Assembly (NCBI GenBank): GCA_027013095.1
Contig: JALUYI010000018.1
Coordinates: forward strand, 186,001 to 250,000
DNA: 64,000 bases
Source: Paracoccaceae bacterium
GTDB lineage: Bacteria; Pseudomonadota; Alphaproteobacteria; Rhodobacterales; Rhodobacteraceae
Direction of reading: 5' to 3'
Part shown: positions 19,547-27,743 of the stretch, one piece after another
How positions within the stretch are numbered: position 1 is the first letter of the stretch
How the letters are laid out: each line of letters begins with the position of its first letter
The notes under the pieces: model-generated
Seen by the model: only the letters and a program-made list of their open reading frames with translations
What the model was told of the DNA's origin: nothing
Databases searched by the model: none
Position numbers and translations under genes: made by a program

Positions 19547-20547
19547 GCGGCCTGCCTCGGGGCGGCGTCAGAGCAGAGCCGTCGCAGCAGCAGCTTGACC
19601 CGTGCAGGCGTATCCGCGGTCAGGACCTCGCATCGCGCGAGCGGCTCGGCTCCGATCCCGTCCATATACCAGCCCAGATGTTTGCGCGCGACCCGCAACC
19701 CCAGCCTTGCGCCGTAATGGGACAGCATGGCGTCGAGATGCTCTTCGATCAGGTCCGCCAGCGCGGCGCCAAACGGCACCCGAACCGTCGGCGCGCCAAA
19801 CATCTCGGCTGCGATCTCGGCCAGCCGCCACGGCGCACCTTGCGCGCCACGTCCGATCATCACGCCGCTTGCGCCCGATTGTTCCAGCGCCATCTTTGCA
19901 GTCTTGCCGTCGACGATATCGCCGTTGGCGATCACCGGCACATTAAGCGCACTTACCACCGGCGCAATCGCCGACCAATCGGCACAACCCTTGTAAAACT
20001 GGCACCGGGTGCGGCCATGAACCGTGACCATCCGAACCCCCGCTGCAACCGCGCGCGCGCCCAGACTGGCGGCGTTCAAGCTGTCATCATCCCAGCCAAG
20101 GCGCATCTTCAGCGTAACCGGCACCGAGACCGCATCGACAACGGCCTCGACCAGGCGCAGCGCGTGGTCGGGATCGCGCATCAACGCCGAGCCCGAATAA
20201 CCGCTGGTCACCTTGCGGGCCGGGCAGCCCATGTTGATATCGATCACCGCCGCCCCGTTATCCGCACAAATACGGGCACATTCGGCCATCCAGTGCGCCT
20301 CGCGCCCGGCGATCTGGACTGCGGTGCACACATTCGCGGCCGCCGGATCCGAGCCCAGAGCCGCACGTACCATCGCCCGGGTTGACGGCCGGGCAAGAAC
20401 CATTTCCTGACTGGCAACCATCTCGGAAACCAGCAGCCCGGCGCCGAATCGCGCCACCAGAGAGCGGAACGGCAAATCGGTGATTCCCGCAAGTGGCGCC
20501 AGAAAAACAGGCGGATCAAGCGGAATATCCGCCAATTTGATTACCAT
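19543..20547 (-). CDS. dusB: tRNA-dihydrouridine synthase DusB (NifR3)
   Basis: FMN-dependent reduction of uridine to dihydrouridine in tRNA. The 334-residue TIM-barrel protein shows FLAPLAGITDLPFRSL near the N-terminus, the catalytic-cysteine block DINMGCPARKV (near residue 100), and NGDIVDGKTAK and GVMIGRGAQGAPW for flavin and phosphate binding. I start at ATG 20547; a longer frame from 20601 adds 18 unconserved residues. It is the first gene of the ntrBC operon, the long-known nifR3 position in Rhodobacter. Confidence 0.95.
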   Translation of the reverse strand: MVIKLADIPLDPPVFLAPLAGITDLPFRSLVARFGAGLLVSEMVASQEMVLARPSTRAMVRAALGSDPAAANVCTAVQIAGREAHWMAECARICADNGAAVIDINMGCPARKVTSGYSGSALMRDPDHALRLVEAVVDAVSVPVTLKMRLGWDDDSLNAASLGARAVAAGVRMVTVHGRTRCQFYKGCADWSAIAPVVSALNVPVIANGDIVDGKTAKMALEQSGASGVMIGRGAQGAPWRLAEIAAEMFGAPTVRVPFGAALADLIEEHLDAMLSHYGARLGLRVARKHLGWYMDGIGAEPLARCEVLTADTPARVKLLLRRLCSDAAPRQAA

Positions 20548-20706
20548 ATGCTTAATCCTTAGGCATTTTCTCGGGCAACATATGCGGCGCGCCGAATGCA
20601 ATCAATGCGTCTTTCCGCAGCGCCCTGAGGAGCAGTCGCGCAATTTGCATCGCCCGGCGCGGGGCTGTAAACCCCATCCAACGCAGCAGAACCGGAGTCC
20701 GATCCC

Positions 20707-21897
20707 TTGACCAAAGCGCCAACAGTCGTTGCCCTGATCGTCGCGGCGGGGCGCGGTACGCGGGCCCAGAGCGCGCGCCCCAAGCAATATGTTCCGCTGG
20801 CCGGCGCGCCGGTTCTAGCCCACACGGCCTTGGCCTTTTTGCAGCACCCGGAAATCGACCGCGTCATGATCGTCCTGAACCGCGACGATCACGCGCTTTA
20901 CACGCAAGAGGTGGCACCGTTGTTGGCCGTGTCAGGAACGCCGGTCAGCACCTGCATTGGCGGCGAAACCCGCAATATTTCTGTGAAGAACGGCCTCCTT
21001 GCCCTTGAAAATACGGGCGTTTCCACTGTTCTTATTCACGATGCCGCACGACCGCTGATCTCGGCTGAGCTGATCAGCCGGGTCCTTGCCCGTACAGTCG
21101 AGGGCGGAGCCGCAGCCCCCGCGCTTACCCTCAGCGATACGCTCTGGCGCGGCCGCGACGCGCAGGTCACAGGGGCGGCCGACCGAACCGGGCTGTTTCG
21201 GGCCCAAACTCCGCAAGGCTTTGATTTCGCGTCCATCCTGTCCGCTCACAACCGCCTGACCGCGCCCGCAACCGACGACGTCGAAGTTGCCCGGCGCGCC
21301 AATTTGCCGGTTGCAATCGTCGCCGGAGACCCAGACAACATCAAGATCACGACACCCGGAGATTTTGCGCGCGCCGCCCGCCTGATCCGGCAAAAAACAG
21401 GAAGCCCAATGGATATTCGCAGCGGAAACGGCTTTGACGTGCACGCGTTTTGTCCCGGCGATCACGTCACTCTTTGCGGCGTCCGGATCTCGCATAGGCA
21501 GGGGCTTTTGGGGCATTCCGACGCGGATGTTGCCTTGCACGCGATCACCGACGCGATCTATGGCGCCTTGGCAGAGGGCGATATCGGCCAGTGGTTTCCC
21601 CCCGGTGACCCGCGCTGGAAGGGGGCTGAATCGGCGGTTTTCCTGCACCATGCGACGACCCTCAGCGCGGATAAAGGTTACCGGATAAACAACGTTGATT
21701 GCACGATAATTTGCGAATCGCCAAAGATCGGGCCGCATGTCGATGCGATGCGCGACCGCCTTGCCGGGATCATGGCGGTGCCACGCACGCGCCTCTCGGT
21801 CAAGGCCACCACGACCGAGCGACTGGGCTTTGCCGGACGCGGTGAGGGCATTGCGGCCTTGGCAAATGTGATTCTGATAAAAAGCGGTGAGGGCTGA
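20707..21897 (+). CDS. ispDF: Fused IspD-IspF enzyme of the MEP isoprenoid pathway
   Basis: Bifunctional 2-C-methyl-D-erythritol 4-phosphate cytidylyltransferase and 2,4-cyclodiphosphate synthase. Of 396 residues, roughly 1-230 are IspD ([20 protein letters not shown] nucleotide-binding start; HDAARPLIS), and from about 236 on IspF (GNGFDVHAF metal ligands, [16 protein letters not shown], and a C-terminal [19 protein letters not shown]). The start is a TTG with GGAG ahead of it; no closer ATG exists. It is divergent from dusB, and the downstream pgpA start overlaps its stop codon. Confidence 0.95.
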   Translation: MTKAPTVVALIVAAGRGTRAQSARPKQYVPLAGAPVLAHTALAFLQHPEIDRVMIVLNRDDHALYTQEVAPLLAVSGTPVSTCIGGETRNISVKNGLLALENTGVSTVLIHDAARPLISAELISRVLARTVEGGAAAPALTLSDTLWRGRDAQVTGAADRTGLFRAQTPQGFDFASILSAHNRLTAPATDDVEVARRANLPVAIVAGDPDNIKITTPGDFARAARLIRQKTGSPMDIRSGNGFDVHAFCPGDHVTLCGVRISHRQGLLGHSDADVALHAITDAIYGALAEGDIGQWFPPGDPRWKGAESAVFLHHATTLSADKGYRINNVDCTIICESPKIGPHVDAMRDRLAGIMAVPRTRLSVKATTTERLGFAGRGEGIAALANVILIKSGEG

Positions 21898-22388
21898 TGG
21901 GACGGTTTCTGGCGACATTTTTTTACATCGGGCTGGCTCCGCGGGCGCCAGGGACCGTCGGCTCGGCGGCGGCGATTCCGCTGGCCTATCTTCTGCACCG
22001 ATACGCCGGATTTCCGCTCTTTGCGCTGGCGACGCTGCTGGTTTTCCTGCTCGGCTGGTGGGCCAGTGCGGAGGCAACGCGCGGGCAGGATGAGCACGAC
22101 CCCGGCGAGATTGTGATCGATGAGGTTGTTGGTCAGTGGATCGCGCTGTGGCCCTTGTCGTTGGGCCTGTGGATGCGCGGAATCGACCCGGCAATCTTTC
22201 CCTATCCCGGCTGGATCGGCGGATTTTTGTTGTTTCGACTGTTTGATATCTGGAAACCTTGGCCGGTCCGTTGGGCCGATCGCAAGGACAGCGCATTCGG
22301 GGTCATGCTGGATGATGTTCTGGCCGGGTTGATGGCCGCGATCGTGGTGACGATGCTGGCGGCAATTGCTCATGGATGGTTTCGATGA
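21897..22388 (+). CDS. pgpA: Phosphatidylglycerophosphatase A
   Basis: Membrane phosphatase that converts phosphatidylglycerophosphate to phosphatidylglycerol. The 163-residue protein has about four hydrophobic segments and the PgpA acidic motif (DEHDPGEIVIDEVVGQ, about 64-79), plus RLFDIWKPWPVRWAD and a DDVLAG element. Its ATG shares one base with the ispDF TGA, and its TGA overlaps the cinA ATG, pointing to one coupled operon. Confidence 0.93.
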   Translation: MGRFLATFFYIGLAPRAPGTVGSAAAIPLAYLLHRYAGFPLFALATLLVFLLGWWASAEATRGQDEHDPGEIVIDEVVGQWIALWPLSLGLWMRGIDPAIFPYPGWIGGFLLFRLFDIWKPWPVRWADRKDSAFGVMLDDVLAGLMAAIVVTMLAAIAHGWFR

Positions 22389-22885
22389 ACTTTAAACTCG
22401 CCGCGCAGCTGGTTGATATAGCACGTAAAAACAAAACTATCCTAACAACGGCAGAAAGCTGCACAGGCGGGATGCTGGCCCAGATGATCACCGCCGTTCC
22501 GGGGGCATCAGAGGTGTTCGAGCGCGGGGTTATCACCTATTCCAACGCCACAAAACAGCAGATGCTGGGGGTTGACGGGGCTGTGATCACACGCTTTGGC
22601 GCCGTTTCCGAGGAGGTTGCCCGGCAGATGGCCAAGGGAGCGCAGCTGCGCGCCAACGCCGACCTTGCGGTGTCCATAACCGGGGTGGCCGGCCCCGGAG
22701 CCTCGGCGTCAAAGCCTGAGGGACGTGTCTGTTTTGCCCTTGCGACGGCGGATGATCTGCAATCCGAAACCGTTGAATTCGGCGCCCTCGGGCGCCAGAA
22801 CGTGCGTAAGAGCGCGGCACATCATGCCCTGCAGATGTGCTGTCGGCGTCTGTCTCAGGAGGCCGGGCTGTCGGGGCGGCCATAA
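22385..22885 (+). CDS. CinA C-terminal-type nicotinamide-nucleotide amidohydrolase (PncC)
   Basis: Deamidates nicotinamide mononucleotide to nicotinate mononucleotide in NAD recycling. The 166 residues form a stand-alone CinA C-terminal domain: TAESCTGGMLAQMIT (22-36) with the catalytic serine, then RGVITYSNATKQQMLGV and SITGVAGPGA. The N-terminal domain of full-length CinA is absent, as in many alphaproteobacteria. I chose ATG 22385, which overlaps the pgpA TGA; an ATG at 22376 is the alternative. The last 31 bases overlap the convergent COQ10-like gene. Confidence 0.92.
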   Translation: MNFKLAAQLVDIARKNKTILTTAESCTGGMLAQMITAVPGASEVFERGVITYSNATKQQMLGVDGAVITRFGAVSEEVARQMAKGAQLRANADLAVSITGVAGPGASASKPEGRVCFALATADDLQSETVEFGALGRQNVRKSAAHHALQMCCRRLSQEAGLSGRP

Positions 22886-23322
22886 AGCTGCGCGGCGCGA
22901 TTTTCAAAGGCCCGCACGATCCGCTGCATGGCCTCGTTGAACACGACCCCGATCACCGCCTGCAGGACGGCTGACTTGAACTCGAAATCGACAAAGAAAT
23001 CCGCCTCGCAGCCGCCATCGGTGCAGGGCGTGAATTTCCAGTGGTTGTTCAGATACTTGAACGGCCCGTCAAGATATTCAACATCGATGCAGTAATCCGC
23101 CGGTTTCAGGGTCACGCGTGAGCCGAATCGTTCGCGAAACAGCTTGAACGAAATGACCAGATCAGCCTCCAGAATCTCTCCGTCCTCAATGGGGTAGCGG
23201 GTGCGGATGCGCGCCGCCGCGGTCCAGGGCAGGAATTTGGGATAGGCGGACACGTCAGCGACCAGATCATACATCTGCTGCGCCGTGTAGGGCATTTTGC
23301 GTTTTTCCGCATGGGTAGGCAT
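22855..23322 (-). CDS. COQ10/RatA-like START-domain protein
   Basis: SRPBCC (START-like) protein of the ubiquinone-binding COQ10 group, often labelled RatA toxin by homology. The better-supported role of this group in alphaproteobacteria is ubiquinone handling. The 155-residue protein has YTAQQMYDLVADVSAYPKFLPW near the start and a C-terminal helix FNEAMQRIVRAFENRAAQLYG, both typical. There is no signal peptide. The start at 23322 gives MPTHAEKRK and a family-length protein. Its 3' end overlaps cinA by 31 bases tail to tail. Confidence 0.88.
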   Translation of the reverse strand: MPTHAEKRKMPYTAQQMYDLVADVSAYPKFLPWTAAARIRTRYPIEDGEILEADLVISFKLFRERFGSRVTLKPADYCIDVEYLDGPFKYLNNHWKFTPCTDGGCEADFFVDFEFKSAVLQAVIGVVFNEAMQRIVRAFENRAAQLYGRPDSPAS

Positions 23323-23373
23323 CAGAGACGGTGGCCTTTCGCGGTGCGACAAGGTTAAATGGAACCAGACGAC

Positions 23374-23395
23374 TTGCGAAGGGTTTTTTTCGCAA
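23374..23395. other. Hairpin in the phosphoribosyltransferase leader
   Basis: TTGCGAA (23374-23380) and TTCGCAA (23389-23395) pair perfectly around GGGTTTTT, in the divergent promoter region 27 bases before the hpt-like start codon. The role is unclear. Confidence 0.3.
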
Positions 23396-23421
23396 TCAGG
23401 CAGCAGATGCAAGAGGACAAA

Positions 23422-23988
23422 ATGGATCATTCCAATTATGTGATCGATCCGATGATTTCGGCCAAGACCATCGCCGCACGGGTCGAGGCGCTGGCCAAGG
23501 AGATCACCGCGACGTTCAGGGGCACGGACAAGCTGATCGTAATTGGCCTTTTGCGCGGCTCGTTCGTCTTTATCGCGGATCTGGTGCGCGAGCTGGACCT
23601 GCCGGTTGAGGTTGATTTTCTCGAGACATCCTCATACGGCGATTCGATGGAAAGCTCACGCGAGGTGCGCATCCTCAAGGATTTGCGCGGCGAGATCGAA
23701 GGGCGCGACATTCTGGTGGTCGAAGACATCGTCGATACCGGGCACACGCTGCACCATGTGTTGAACCTGCTGAAATCACGCGGCCCGCGGCGGATGGAGG
23801 TCTGCGCCCTGCTGGACAAGCCCTCGCGACGCGAGGTCGAGGTGGACACGACCTGGATCGGGTTCGAGATTCCCGACAAGTTCGTCGTCGGTTATGGCAT
23901 TGATTATGCCCAGAGAAACCGCAATCTGGACCATATCGGAATTGTCCGTTTCATTGGCGATCAAACTGACCATCCCGACAAGGGCTGA
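23422..23988 (+). CDS. hpt: Hypoxanthine phosphoribosyltransferase
   Basis: Purine salvage: joins hypoxanthine (or guanine) with PRPP to give IMP or GMP. The 188-residue protein shows the PRPP-binding signature [14 protein letters not shown] (97-110), LLRGSFVF (43-50) and [13 protein letters not shown], typical of bacterial Hpt. I start at ATG 23422 behind AAGAGGA; a longer frame from 23359 would include the leader hairpin. It is convergent with icd. Confidence 0.9.
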   Translation: MDHSNYVIDPMISAKTIAARVEALAKEITATFRGTDKLIVIGLLRGSFVFIADLVRELDLPVEVDFLETSSYGDSMESSREVRILKDLRGEIEGRDILVVEDIVDTGHTLHHVLNLLKSRGPRRMEVCALLDKPSRREVEVDTTWIGFEIPDKFVVGYGIDYAQRNRNLDHIGIVRFIGDQTDHPDKG

Positions 23989-23993
23989 GGCCG

Positions 23994-24008
23994 GGGGGCA
24001 TTGCCCCC
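23994..24008 (+). terminator. GC-rich hairpin between hpt and icd
   Basis: GGGGGC, ATT loop, GCCCCC at 23994-24008, just after the hpt stop, between two convergent genes. There is no strong T-run on either side, so it is at best a weak bidirectional terminator. Confidence 0.35.
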
Positions 24009-24064
24009 GACCCCGGATCATTATTGCAGCAATCGACAGAGCCCAAGCGGATCAGGCCCCCAGA

Positions 24065-25276
24065 TCAGGCCAGCGCGGCCTGCAGGTTCGTGTCGATCTT
24101 GTCCAGAAACTGCTCGGTAGTCAGCCATTTCTGCTCGGGGCCCACCAGCAGCGCGAGGTCCTTGGTCATGTCGCCGGCCTCGACCGTATCGACAACCACA
24201 CGCTCGAGCGTTTCGGCAAAATTCATCAGGGCCGCGTTGGTATCCAGCTTGGCGCGATGCTTGAGCCCGCCGGTCCAGGCGTAGATCGAGGCGATCGAGT
24301 TGGTCGAGGTGGCCTCGCCCTTTTGGTGCTGGCGGAAATGGCGGGTGACGGTGCCGTGGGCCGCCTCGGCCTCGACCGTTTTGCCGTCGGGCGTCATCAA
24401 CACGCTGGTCATCAGCCCGAGGCTGCCATAGCCCTGCGCGACCGTGTCCGATTGCACGTCGCCGTCGTAATTCTTGCACGCCCAGACATAGCCGCCGGAC
24501 CATTTCAGGCAGGAGGCAACCATATCATCAATCAGCCGGTGCTCGTAGTGGATTCCGGCCTTTTTGAAGTCCTCTTCGAACTCAGCCTCGTAAATCTCTT
24601 GAAAGAGGTCTTTGAACCGGCCGTCATAGGCCTTCATGATGGTGTTCTTGGTGCTGAGATACACCGGCCAGCCCTTGAGCAGCCCGTAATTAAGCGATGC
24701 TCGGGCAAAATCGCGGATTGAATCGTCCAGATTATACATCGCCATCGTCACCCCTGATGAGGGGGCATCAAAGACCTCGCGCTCGATCACCGTGCCGTCC
24801 TCGCCGACGAATTTCAGCGTCACCCGCCCCTTGCCCGGAAAGCGGAAATCCGTTGCCTTGTACTGATCGCCATAAGCGTGGCGCCCGATGACCACGGGCT
24901 GCGTCCAGCCGGGAACCAATCGCGGCACGTTCTGGCAGATGATCGGCTGGCGAAAGATGACCCCGCCAAGGATATTGCGCAAGGTTCCGTTGGGACTGGG
25001 ATACATGCGTTTCAGGTTGAACTCGGCCATGCGCGCCTCGTCCGGGGTGATGGTGGCGCATTTGATGCCAACGCCGATTTCCTTGATGGCGTTGGCGGCG
25101 TCCACGGTGATCTGGTCGTCGGTGCGGTCGCGTTCTTCAATGCCGAGGTCGTAATATTTCAGGTCGATATCGAGATAGGGCAGGATCAGCTTGTCCTTGA
25201 TGAACCGCCAGATAATCCGGGTCATTTCATCGCCGTCCAGTTCGACAACCGGGTTTTCAACTTTGATCTTGCTCAT
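24065..25276 (-). CDS. icd: NADP-dependent isocitrate dehydrogenase (eukaryotic-like subfamily)
   Basis: Oxidative decarboxylation of isocitrate to 2-oxoglutarate in the TCA cycle. The 403-residue protein starts [23 protein letters not shown] and shows the substrate motif [21 protein letters not shown], and the nucleotide-site block [10 protein letters not shown] with [21 protein letters not shown]. Length and motifs are those of the homodimeric IDH1-like type common in alphaproteobacteria. I start at ATG 25276 rather than 10 codons upstream. A good promoter with a palindrome over its -10 box stands 72-99 bases upstream. Confidence 0.96.
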   Translation of the reverse strand: MSKIKVENPVVELDGDEMTRIIWRFIKDKLILPYLDIDLKYYDLGIEERDRTDDQITVDAANAIKEIGVGIKCATITPDEARMAEFNLKRMYPSPNGTLRNILGGVIFRQPIICQNVPRLVPGWTQPVVIGRHAYGDQYKATDFRFPGKGRVTLKFVGEDGTVIEREVFDAPSSGVTMAMYNLDDSIRDFARASLNYGLLKGWPVYLSTKNTIMKAYDGRFKDLFQEIYEAEFEEDFKKAGIHYEHRLIDDMVASCLKWSGGYVWACKNYDGDVQSDTVAQGYGSLGLMTSVLMTPDGKTVEAEAAHGTVTRHFRQHQKGEATSTNSIASIYAWTGGLKHRAKLDTNAALMNFAETLERVVVDTVEAGDMTKDLALLVGPEQKWLTTEQFLDKIDTNLQAALA

Positions 25277-25347
25277 GGGGCTTCCCTTTTGACAGAAGTG
25301 AATCACGCTGGGGGCTTGTTAGCGGAATTCACGGCCGTTGGAAAGAT

Positions 25348-25375
25348 AGTATACGACTGTATACCTTTTTGTGAA
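25348..25375 (-). promoter_or_regulatory. Predicted icd promoter
   Basis: Read on the minus strand: TTCACA (25375-25370), a 16-base spacer, TATACT (25353-25348). Five of six matches in each hexamer. The start codon of icd is about 70 bases further on. Confidence 0.5.
25349..25364. promoter_or_regulatory. Candidate operator over the icd -10 box
   Basis: GTATAC (25349-25354), GACT, GTATAC (25359-25364). Each half-site is self-complementary, and together they form an inverted repeat that covers the -10 hexamer. GntR-family regulators often bind GTATAC-rich sites, which is a suggestion only. Confidence 0.4.
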
Positions 25376-25396
25376 GCGCACCGCAAAACAAGACGA

Positions 25397-25419
25397 GGCG
25401 CCTGCGATAAACAGGCGCC
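25397..25419 (-). terminator. Intrinsic terminator of the peroxiredoxin gene
   Basis: GGCGCCTG (25397-25404) and CAGGCGCC (25412-25419) form a perfect 8-bp GC-rich stem with a 7-base loop. On the minus strand it follows the peroxiredoxin stop codon by 32 bases and leads into a T-rich stretch (TCGTCTTGTTTT). Confidence 0.6.
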
Positions 25420-25451
25420 CCGGATGTCAGGGTCCAAGTGACCGATAGGGA

Positions 25452-25985
25452 TCAGCTGTTCTCTTTCAGCCAGGCCAGAACGGTCTCGGGCGAGGACACG
25501 CCATATGGGTCCTCGGGGTGGTTGTCCTGGCGGCCCGGCTCTTCAAACCAACCCTCGACGACACCGTCATTGACAACGGCGGCGTAGCGCCACGAGCGGT
25601 ATCCAAAGCCAAGGTTGGATTTCTCGACCAGCATGCCCATCATCCGCGTAAATTCACCCGAGCCATCGGGGATCACCTTGACATTGTTCAGGTTTTGCCC
25701 CTGCGCCCATTTGTTCATCACAAAGCTGTCATTGACGCTCATGCAGTAGATTTCGTCGATCCCCAGCGCCTTGAACTCGGGCGCGCCCTTTTCATAGCCG
25801 GGCAGCTGGTAGGTCGAACAGGTTGGCGTAAAGGCGCCGGGCAGCGAAAACAGCACCACGCGCTTGCCCTTGAAATAGTCATCAGTGGTCATGTCCTGCC
25901 AGCGGAACGGGTTGTCGCCGCCAATAGATTCGTCACGGACACGGGTCTTGAAAGTCACGTCAGGGACGCGCACACCTACATGCAT
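25452..25985 (-). CDS. Peroxiredoxin of the Prx5/type II Tpx group
   Basis: Thiol peroxidase that reduces H2O2 and organic peroxides using glutaredoxin or glutathione. The 177-residue protein carries the peroxidatic motif PGAFTPTCS (49-57, catalytic Cys56), as in Prx5. GYEKGAPEFKALGIDEIYCMSVND and a C-terminal YGVSSPETVLAWL are also family-typical. There is no fused glutaredoxin domain. I start at ATG 25985 (MHVGVRVPDVTF); longer frames upstream cross the divergent lipA promoter region. A possible Irr-type iron box lies in that region. Confidence 0.92.
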   Translation of the reverse strand: MHVGVRVPDVTFKTRVRDESIGGDNPFRWQDMTTDDYFKGKRVVLFSLPGAFTPTCSTYQLPGYEKGAPEFKALGIDEIYCMSVNDSFVMNKWAQGQNLNNVKVIPDGSGEFTRMMGMLVEKSNLGFGYRSWRYAAVVNDGVVEGWFEEPGRQDNHPEDPYGVSSPETVLAWLKENS

Positions 25986-26031
25986 GGTTCTCTTCCTCTT
26001 TGGTTTTCGCCCAATATCGGGCTTGTTGCAA

Positions 26032-26048
26032 CTTATAACGATTCTAAA
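26032..26048. promoter_or_regulatory. Irr (ICE)-like box between peroxiredoxin and lipA
   Basis: CTTATAA, CGA, TTCTAAA at 26032-26048 resembles the Irr iron-control-element pattern of two TTTAGAA-type arms around three bases. The right arm matches exactly and the left arm at 5 of 7 positions. It is 47 bases from the peroxiredoxin start and 86 from lipA. Confidence 0.3.
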
Positions 26049-26133
26049 CTGGCGCTTCAACCGTTGACCCCGCGCTTTTCGCAAGACAAACCGGTCAGCG
26101 GCTTTTATAGAGTCGGCAGAAATGAGGTTTGCC

Positions 26134-27081
26134 ATGCGCGATTTGAATATCCCCGCTGAACGCCACCCCGAAAAGGCCCATCGCCCGGACCAGGCGCAAC
26201 CCAAAAAGCCGGCGTGGATCCGGGTCAAGGCGCCAAACTCGGCGGCCTACAAAAAAACCCGCAACACCCTGCGCGACAACAAGTTGGTCACCGTCTGCGA
26301 AGAGGCCGGCTGTCCCAATGTCGGGGAATGCTGGAGCCAAGGCCACGCTACGATGATGATCATGGGCGAGATTTGCACCCGTGGCTGCGCCTTTTGTAAT
26401 ATCGCGACCGGAAAACCGGCGGCGCTGGACGTGTTCGAGCCGGGGCGCGTCGCCGATGCGGTGGCCAAGCTGGGGCTCAGCCATGTTGTGATCACATCTG
26501 TTGACCGTGACGATCTGGCCGATGGCGGGGCGGCCCATTTTGCCCAGACGATCCGTGCCATTCGGCACCGCGCGCCGGCGACCTCGATCGAAATTCTGAC
26601 GCCTGATTTTCTGAAATGCCCGGATGATGCGCTGAAAACCGTGGTGGCGGCGAAACCGGACGTGTTCAACCACAACCTTGAAACCGTTCCCGGCCTTTAC
26701 CCCGAGGTCCGCCCCGGCGCGCGCTATTTTCACAGCCTGCGCCTGCTGCAACGGGTAAAAGAGATCGACCCGGCCATTTTCACCAAATCCGGGATCATGG
26801 TGGGTCTGGGCGAAACGCGCCCTGCGGTTCATCAGGTCATGGACGACCTGCGCGCGGCGAATGTGGATTTTCTGACCATTGGCCAGTATTTGCAGCCAAC
26901 GCCGAAACATCATGCCATCGCCGGATTTATTCCGCCCGACGAGTTCAAAGCCTATGAGACGGCGGCATTTGGCAAGGGTTTCCTGATGGTTTCCGCCACC
27001 CCCCTGACGCGATCCAGCTATCACGCGGGGGATGATTTCGCCCGACTGCGGGCCGCAAGACTGGCGGCGCTAGGGCGTTGA
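26134..27081 (+). CDS. lipA: Lipoyl synthase
   Basis: Radical-SAM enzyme that inserts two sulfurs into octanoyl groups on E2 subunits and GcvH. The 315-residue protein has both cluster motifs: the auxiliary cluster [12 protein letters not shown] (C55, C60, C66) and the radical-SAM CTRGCAFC (C81, C85, C88). [12 protein letters not shown] and GIMVGLGET are also typical, and a C-terminal SSYHAG supplies the conserved serine. ATG 26134 has TGAGG before it; an ATG at 26122 is possible. It is convergent with the small membrane gene 12 bases on. Confidence 0.96.
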   Translation: MRDLNIPAERHPEKAHRPDQAQPKKPAWIRVKAPNSAAYKKTRNTLRDNKLVTVCEEAGCPNVGECWSQGHATMMIMGEICTRGCAFCNIATGKPAALDVFEPGRVADAVAKLGLSHVVITSVDRDDLADGGAAHFAQTIRAIRHRAPATSIEILTPDFLKCPDDALKTVVAAKPDVFNHNLETVPGLYPEVRPGARYFHSLRLLQRVKEIDPAIFTKSGIMVGLGETRPAVHQVMDDLRAANVDFLTIGQYLQPTPKHHAIAGFIPPDEFKAYETAAFGKGFLMVSATPLTRSSYHAGDDFARLRAARLAALGR

Positions 27082-27093
27082 TGTGTCCACGCT

Positions 27094-27279
27094 TTAGTAT
27101 CGCAAATGGCGGCCGCGGGGCACCCGGTTGACCTGCAGCCAATCGGGCCAGCCCCAGATATGCTCGATCCCGTAAATCGCGGCAACAATTCCCAGCACCA
27201 CAAGGATCAGGACGACGCGACTTTTGGAAGGTGGGTGGCGCAAGAGGCGAACAAGACGCAACAGCCAAAGCGGGTTCAT
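27094..27279 (-). CDS. Small single-pass membrane protein of unknown function
   Basis: 61 residues: a basic N-terminus (RLVRLLRHPPSKSR), one hydrophobic segment (about 22-40, VVLILVVLGIVAAIYGIEH) and a basic tail ending GRHLRY. Its ATG overlaps the end of the DUF1499 gene by 4 bases, which supports translation as the last gene of the rodZ-ispG-DUF1499 run. I recognise no function; an envelope role is suggested only by the membrane segment and neighbours. Confidence 0.7.
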   Translation of the reverse strand: MNPLWLLRLVRLLRHPPSKSRVVLILVVLGIVAAIYGIEHIWGWPDWLQVNRVPRGRHLRY

Positions 27280-27740
27280 GGCGCCAGTTTCCCCAGCCAG
27301 TCGAGGATCCGTTTCTTGTTGACGCCAAGGTCGGAATAGCCAAATCGGGCGCGGGAAAATATCGCCAGCGCCGCGCGCCCCTGCCCAAGGTCAACCGCGC
27401 GCACCGAGATATAATCGGGAAACCCGATCAGCGGCGAGCGGGCAATATAGGTTGTGAACAATTTTTCCGGAGTGCCGGCGAGACGGCTCACCCGAGGCTG
27501 GGACAGCGCCAGACGATCAAAGGCAAGGGCCAGATTTTTTGCATCCGTTTCAAAGACATGCGCGGCATTCCGATCGGCTCCGGGTTGCATCAAAAAGGCG
27601 TTCGGGCGGTCGGGACGTTTGGCCTTTAGCGGGTCCACATGCCAGCGGCTGGGATTCGAAGGCGCAAGACGCACATAAAGAAGACCAACCAGAGCGAGAG
27701 CGCCCAGAACCAGAACAAGGGCGGCCAGCATGCGCCACAT
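27276..27740 (-). CDS. DUF1499-family protein
   Basis: 154 residues with an N-terminal membrane anchor or uncleaved signal (MWRMLAALVLVLGALALVGLLYVRLAP) and a DUF1499 domain (TDAKNLALAFDRLALSQPRVSRLAGTPE; FPDYISVRAVDLGQGRAALAIFSRARFG). Function of the family is unknown. It starts 3 bases after the ispG stop codon and overlaps the next gene, so it is cotranscribed with ispG. Confidence 0.85.
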   Translation of the reverse strand: MWRMLAALVLVLGALALVGLLYVRLAPSNPSRWHVDPLKAKRPDRPNAFLMQPGADRNAAHVFETDAKNLALAFDRLALSQPRVSRLAGTPEKLFTTYIARSPLIGFPDYISVRAVDLGQGRAALAIFSRARFGYSDLGVNKKRILDWLGKLAP

Positions 27741-27743
27741 CTT

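Noticed and set aside
19420-20385. 321-codon plus-strand frame opposite dusB and ntrB
   Set aside because: Shadow of DusB; composition rich in Arg, His and Pro with no domain.
20661-20675. GGGG-CTGTAAA-CCCC hairpin ahead of ispDF as riboswitch
   Set aside because: Four base pairs only, and no further conserved structure in a 160-base gap.
20932-22296. 454-codon minus-strand frame opposite ispDF and pgpA
   Set aside because: Shadow frame; both plus-strand genes have clear motifs and coupled stops and starts.
22855-23322. RatA toxin of a toxin-antitoxin pair
   Set aside because: No RatB-like partner follows; the sequence fits the COQ10 START group, and the toxin label is weakly supported for this family.
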